In this document: one piece after another, positions 4,635 to 7,198 of the stretch
Numbering within the stretch: position 1 is the first letter of the stretch
Layout: each line of letters begins with the position of its first letter
Assembly: GCA_009916335.1 (NCBI GenBank)
Contig: SAAR01000175.1
Location: 1-7,198, forward strand
Source: Erysipelotrichia bacterium
GTDB taxonomy: Bacteria > Bacillota_I > Bacilli_A > Erysipelotrichales > Erysipelotrichaceae
Reading direction: 5' to 3'
DNA: 7,198 nt
Program-made: the position numbers and the translations under genes
The notes under the pieces: model-generated
What the model saw: the letters and a program-made list of their open reading frames with translations, nothing else
What the model was told of the DNA's origin: nothing
The model's database searches: none

Positions 4635-5828
4635 TTATTCGCTTGCCTTAAAATTGTAGATTGGCTTAATTATTTTTTGAATTGAAACCGTAGGTTCAAT
4701 GCACCCGATAATTTCTTCTATGTTTTTATAAACCATAGGTGCTTCATCAATAGTATCTTTGCATACAGAAGTAGTGAAAATCCCGCACATAGAATCTTTG
4801 AACTGCTCAATAGAATAAGTTTCTTTTGCTTTGCGCCTACTCATAATTCTTCCAGCACCGTGCGGAGCGGAATTATTCCAATCGTCATTTCCTTTCCCGA
4901 CACCAACAATACAACCATCCCGCATATTAATTGGGATTAGCAATCTTTTTCCGTAGTCGGCATTTATTGCTCCCTTCCGGACAATGTTTGTGCCCAAGTC
5001 AATATAATTGTGAATTGTTTCAAAAGAATTTTCTTGCTCCCATCCCATTTTTTCTGTGACAATTGAAGCAATCCAAAAACGATTTTGTACTGCAAATCTC
5101 TGGCAAATTTCCATGTCGTGCAAATAATCTTTTCTATTTTCATTCTCTAAATAACACAAATCTTTTGGAATATTGCCGATTGAATTTTGATACTCCAATT
5201 TTATTTTTTTGATTGCGTTTTCAATCCCAAGCTCCCACCCCATATCTTTATACTCTTTTATAACAGACTTAATATCTTCTTCCATTTTATTTTTGCCAAA
5301 CAACGTGTCATATGCAAGATTCTGATAATAGTCTGCAACTTGTTTCCCAAGATTTCGAGAGCCTGTATGGATAACAAGATACTTATAGCCATCGTCATCT
5401 TCGTCTATTTCAATAAAGTGATTTCCACCACCCAAAGTTCCGATGCTGCATAAAAGCCTATCTACACTTTTAATATGCCGAAAACATTTCAACTCATATA
5501 TTTCATCGAAATTTACAACACATTCTCCGTGAACATTTTTACCATTCGGAACAAATGAGCGTATGACACTGTCCAAGTTATTGAAGTCAATATCTATTTT
5601 TCCAAGAGAAACTGTGAACATCCCACATCCAATGTCAACCCCAACGATATTTGGGATAACCTTTTCTCCCAAATTTGCGGTAAAACCAATCACACATCCT
5701 GCTCCAGCGTGCGTATCTGGCATAATTCTAACTTTACAATCTTTGAACGCATCTTGTTGAAGCAATAATTCTACTTGGTCTATTGCCTCTTGCTCTACTG
5801 TCTCTGCAAATATCTTTAAATTCTTCAC
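4635..5828 (-). CDS. rtcB: RtcB-type RNA ligase
   Basis: A complete 397-aa RtcB (bacterial family about 400-480 aa). RtcB joins RNA ends bearing 2',3'-cyclic phosphate or 3'-phosphate to 5'-hydroxyl ends, using GTP and manganese through a guanylated histidine. All expected motifs appear in order: PDTHAGAGCVIG (37-48), GVDIGCGM with Asp65 and Cys68, GTLGGGNHF with His137, HTGSRNLG with His154, a HNYIDLG segment with His273, RKGAI (284-288), and APHGAGRIMSR, whose His323 is the likely guanylated residue. DEAPMVYKN (361-369) is also present. The start is GTG 5828, supported by AAAGGAG 7 bases upstream. It sits behind tandem promoters with a palindromic operator. No archease or RtcA gene is seen. 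In a mobile element it probably repairs tRNA or other RNA cut by host defences (inference). Confidence 0.95.
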   Translation of the reverse strand: MKNLKIFAETVEQEAIDQVELLLQQDAFKDCKVRIMPDTHAGAGCVIGFTANLGEKVIPNIVGVDIGCGMFTVSLGKIDIDFNNLDSVIRSFVPNGKNVHGECVVNFDEIYELKCFRHIKSVDRLLCSIGTLGGGNHFIEIDEDDDGYKYLVIHTGSRNLGKQVADYYQNLAYDTLFGKNKMEEDIKSVIKEYKDMGWELGIENAIKKIKLEYQNSIGNIPKDLCYLENENRKDYLHDMEICQRFAVQNRFWIASIVTEKMGWEQENSFETIHNYIDLGTNIVRKGAINADYGKRLLIPINMRDGCIVGVGKGNDDWNNSAPHGAGRIMSRRKAKETYSIEQFKDSMCGIFTTSVCKDTIDEAPMVYKNIEEIIGCIEPTVSIQKIIKPIYNFKASE

Positions 5829-5853
5829 AAATATTCTCCTTTATGTATGATTT

Positions 5854-5889
5854 AATCTCTATGCTCATTATAACATAAGCATAGAGATT
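5854..5889. promoter_or_regulatory. Palindromic operator spanning the rtcB -10 box
   Basis: AATCTCTATGCT at 5854-5865 and its perfect inverse at 5878-5889 form 12-bp arms around a 12-base centre that contains the -10 box. The position, covering the -10 and the predicted start point, is where a dimeric repressor would block transcription. A hairpin in the nascent RNA is less likely because the start point falls inside the downstream arm. Confidence 0.75.
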
Positions 5890-5895
5890 TGTCAA
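5867..5895 (-). promoter_or_regulatory. rtcB-proximal consensus promoter (P2)
   Basis: Perfect -35 TTGACA (5890-5895), 17-base spacer, extended TGT and perfect -10 TATAAT (5867-5872), followed by GAGCATAGAG. The start codon of rtcB is about 40 bases beyond the -10. So strong a promoter in front of a palindrome suggests it is normally repressed. Confidence 0.92.
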
Positions 5896-5944
5896 GAATT
5901 ATTATTAAAATTGTTCTTTTATTCGTTTAGCGGAATTGTCAAAA

Positions 5945-5973
5945 ATAATACCATAGTACAGACTAATTGTCAA
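5945..5973 (-). promoter_or_regulatory. Upstream rtcB promoter (P1)
   Basis: -35 TTGACA (5968-5973), 17-base spacer ending TATGG, -10 TATTAT (5945-5950). It lies 78 bases upstream of P2 in the same direction and just after the 28-aa ORF. There is no ORF between it and rtcB, so it gives a second start for rtcB with a longer leader that reads through the P2 palindrome. Confidence 0.8.
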
Positions 5974-5999
5974 CAACTATTTTTTTGATTTTAGAAAAT

Positions 6000-6086
6000 T
6001 TAATCATCATCTCGAGGGTTAATACAAATACAACTACAGCATACCACAACAGAAATAACGCAAATAGAAGTGATAAAAGCAATCAT
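6000..6086 (-). CDS. 28-aa Cys-rich membrane peptide
   Basis: ATG 6086 overlaps the stop of the 59-aa ORF (ATGA) and has AAGGGAGAG 8 bases upstream. The peptide is one hydrophobic span, MIAFITSICVISVVV, then CCSCICI and a short charged end, INPRDDD. Five cysteines in 13 residues (9-21) at the membrane border could be lipid-modified or metal-bound, but there is no lipobox-like start. It is translationally coupled, ends before promoter P1, and has no recognised family. Confidence 0.55.
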   Translation of the reverse strand: MIAFITSICVISVVVCCSCICINPRDDD

Positions 6087-6262
6087 TTATTTGTCTCTCC
6101 CTTAACGTATTCTTTTGCAATTTTACACCCTAAATATCTCGTCCCAATTCTAGCCTCTAAAAGCTCTTTACAAATCTGAAGAGCGTCAACCCATTGTTTG
6201 TCAATAATACTAGGTTCAGATAAATAATCTTCAATCATTGATACAATCATTTCGTCTTTCAC
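6083..6262 (-). CDS. Small 59-aa soluble protein, unknown
   Basis: GTG 6262 with CAGGGG 7 bases upstream gives a 59-residue protein: VKDEMIVSMIEDYLSEPSII, then DKQWVDALQICKELLEARIG, then TRYLGCKIAKEYVKGETNK. It is mostly helical and charged, without membrane segments. An in-frame ATG four codons later has no better ribosome site. It overlaps the 28-aa membrane peptide by 4 bases, so both are made from one message. No clear promoter is seen in the 160 AT-rich bases upstream, so it may be read from the promoter ahead of the 88-aa gene. No family recognised. Confidence 0.6.
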   Translation of the reverse strand: MKDEMIVSMIEDYLSEPSIIDKQWVDALQICKELLEARIGTRYLGCKIAKEYVKGETNK

Positions 6263-6421
6263 AACAACACCCCTGTTTTCAAGTTTTATAAATATAGCCT
6301 AATTCCAAATCTCAAATTTGAAATGTAAAATCTAATTTCATTTTTCAAAATCAAAAATCTTTTTAAAAAATGAATAATTCCCAATCAAGAAACTAAAGTT
6401 TTTATAATATGGAAATCTATA
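6263..6421. other. AT-rich spacer with AT-only inverted repeat
   Basis: This gap holds no ORF longer than about ten codons. At its right end TATAATAT (6403-6410) and ATATTATA (6419-6426) form an 8-bp inverted repeat over the stop of the 88-aa gene, but no T-run follows on the minus strand, so it is not a standard terminator. A 10-bp palindrome TCAAATTTGA lies at 6312-6321. No promoter with both boxes is found. Confidence 0.5.
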
Positions 6422-6688
6422 TTATATCTGTGTACAAGATGCACAGCCATAAATTATCATATTATAGTTTTCATCTTCTGCAATCCAAACTCCAAATTCT
6501 TCATCTTGAATAAGAGACAAACAATATTTGTTTATCATTTCGTGTATATATCTTTTATTGTCTAAGTATTCATATTGATTAAATATAAACCTATGTTCAA
6601 TCGCATTGTAAAATGGCAATAACCGTTTATAAGCGACTGAAACTTTTTTGAAAAACAAATCATTATATTTTGTTTTGTTAAATTCCAT
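6422..6688 (-). CDS. 88-aa protein of unknown function
   Basis: ATG 6688 with AAAGGAG 5 bases upstream, preceded by a promoter, supports a real gene. The N-terminal half is basic and helical (MEFNKTKYNDLFFKKVSVAY, then KRLLPFYNAIEHRFIFNQYE); the second half has a helix (YIHEMINKYCLSLIQDE) then beta-like EFGVWIAEDENYNMIIYG and a CASCTQI end with a CxxC pair. No signal peptide or clear membrane span. It is rich in Tyr, Asn and Lys, as expected for AT-rich phage genes. I recognise no family. As the first gene of the unit leading to the small ORFs and rtcB it could be regulatory, but no helix-turn-helix is evident. Confidence 0.6.
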   Translation of the reverse strand: MEFNKTKYNDLFFKKVSVAYKRLLPFYNAIEHRFIFNQYEYLDNKRYIHEMINKYCLSLIQDEEFGVWIAEDENYNMIIYGCASCTQI

Positions 6689-6768
6689 ATTGGCTCCTTT
6701 AGATTGTTTTCTGTGTTTTCATAAATTATTATACATATAAGATAAGTGTTATGTGTTTTACTATTTTT

Positions 6769-6797
6769 AGTTTAACATATTTTTAAAAGATTGTCAA
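6769..6797 (-). promoter_or_regulatory. Promoter for the 88-aa gene
   Basis: -35 TTGACA (6792-6797), 17-base spacer, extended TGT and a weaker -10 TAAACT (6769-6774). A second TATAAT occurs at 6728-6733, 40 bases before the start codon, but has no -35 partner. The leader contains GATAAGTGTTATGTGTT (6741-6757), whose two similar halves could be a regulator site. Confidence 0.65.
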
Positions 6798-6862
6798 TAA
6801 AAAAATTTTAAAATTTTTTTATTTTTTAAAAAGTACACAAATTAAGCCGCCCCCGCGAAAAT

Positions 6863-6991
6863 TCATAGCCGTTTTTGGCGCACAAGAGTGTGAGATTTCA
6901 GCACTTTAAAGTGATAAAGCGAAAAAGCATCTGTTGTGCAGTGCGATTTTTCATGGTTTTTGATACTAGATGAGCCGTTTTCGATATGCAT
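6863..6991 (-). CDS. Possible 42-aa ORF with strong ribosome site
   Basis: ATG 6991 follows AGGAGGT (7003-7009) by 11 bases and opens a 42-codon frame: MHIENGSSSIKNHEKSHC, then TTDAFSLYHFKVLKSHTLVR, then QKRL. It is basic and hydrophilic with several Ser and His. Base composition (about 43% GC) is higher than in the phage-like genes. GAAAACGGCTCAT near the start resembles AAAACGGCTATGA at the stop, so the segment could instead be a structured RNA or a duplicated end. No promoter is clear upstream. Coding status is uncertain; the ribosome site is the main support. Confidence 0.4.
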   Translation of the reverse strand: MHIENGSSSIKNHEKSHCTTDAFSLYHFKVLKSHTLVRQKRL

Positions 6992-7046
6992 TTTTTGTTG
7001 ATACCTCCTATTTATTAACAATTATTATCAATAAAATTTTGCTTCT

Positions 7047-7198
7047 CCGCCGCCGAAAAGGCCGCACGGCGCACCGCAGCGGCCGCGGGCGCACGGGCAG
7101 CACTCCACGCCCAACCGCCGCCGAAAAGGCCGCACGGCGCACCGCAGCGGCCGCGGGCGCACGGGCAGCACTCCACGCCTAACCGCCGCCGAAAAGGC
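7047..7198. repeat. GC-rich 68-bp tandem repeat
   Basis: Two full units (7047-7114, 7115-7182) and the first 16 bases of a third, continuing past the window edge. The two full units differ at a single base (C7112 versus T7180). Each unit is very GC-rich and holds short perfect hairpins: GCCGAAAAGGC, GCCGCACGGC and CCGCAGCGG. Because 68 is not a multiple of three the array cannot encode a repeated peptide in one frame, and because the whole unit repeats it is not a CRISPR repeat-spacer array. Confidence 0.95.

Noticed and set aside
7016..7030. Fur box as a firm regulatory site
   Set aside because: It matches 13 of 15 bases of the 7-1-7 pattern, but such AT-rich matches arise easily by chance and no iron-related gene is near.
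6970..7182. Plus-strand frame running into the GC-rich repeat, Arg/Ala-rich product
   Set aside because: The 68-bp period shifts frame in each unit, and the low-complexity product is a by-product of GC-rich repeats; no ribosome site.
7047..7198. CRISPR array
   Set aside because: Whole 68-bp units repeat with one difference; there are no unique spacers and no cas genes.

Overview
The window is AT-rich DNA (apart from its last ~160 bases) with every credible gene on the minus strand, so it should be read right to left. Strong AAGGAGG-type ribosome sites, consensus TTGACA-17-TATAAT promoters and the gene families point to a Bacillota (Firmicutes) host. The gene content (ERF single-strand annealing protein, an SSB-like protein, an Nmad1/DUF1599 protein, a deoxynucleotidase-like HAD protein, a beta-class DNA methyltransferase piece, RtcB, an Hsp20-like protein and many tiny ORFs packed with small overlaps) is typical of the early/replication-recombination region of a phage, prophage or related mobile element. 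No structural, integrase or portal gene is visible, so whether it is phage or another element is not settled.

From the right: 7047-7198 is a GC-rich 68-bp tandem repeat (two full copies and the start of a third), abruptly different from the rest. Next comes a possible 42-aa ORF (6863-6991), then a promoter and an unknown 88-aa protein (6422-6688). Two tiny ORFs follow, a 59-aa one and an overlapping 28-aa membrane peptide (6000-6262). Tandem consensus promoters, the second with a perfect 12-bp palindrome around its -10 box, drive rtcB (4635-5828). A C-terminally truncated DNA methyltransferase (4069-4599) runs out of frame into an unknown 98-codon ORF (3822-4118), followed by a 46-aa membrane peptide (3656-3796). 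A second strong promoter (3608-3636) opens the nucleotide/recombination operon: Nmad1 (3292-3579), HAD nucleotidase-like (2721-3284), acidic 44-aa protein (2597-2731), ERF (1980-2594), SSB-like (1607-1966), zinc-ribbon protein (1311-1607), Cys-containing 78-aa protein (1091-1327). An Hsp20-like gene (645-1025) follows, enclosed in a 27-bp inverted repeat. On the left are a decayed TnpB start (255-374) with a small upstream ORF and its own promoter, and the 5' end of a HEAT-like repeat protein (1-168) running off the edge.

Working together: ERF would anneal single strands for phage-type recombination, with the SSB-like protein as partner. Nmad1, the HAD protein and the methyltransferase remnant suggest nucleotide or DNA modification. 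RtcB would repair or join cleaved RNA. The most unusual points are the loss of the HAD nucleophile (Asp to Gly), the inverted-repeat-bounded Hsp20 segment, SSB-like acidic tails on two adjacent proteins, a shared sequence just downstream of three promoters, the chimeric methyltransferase locus, and the GC-rich tandem repeat.
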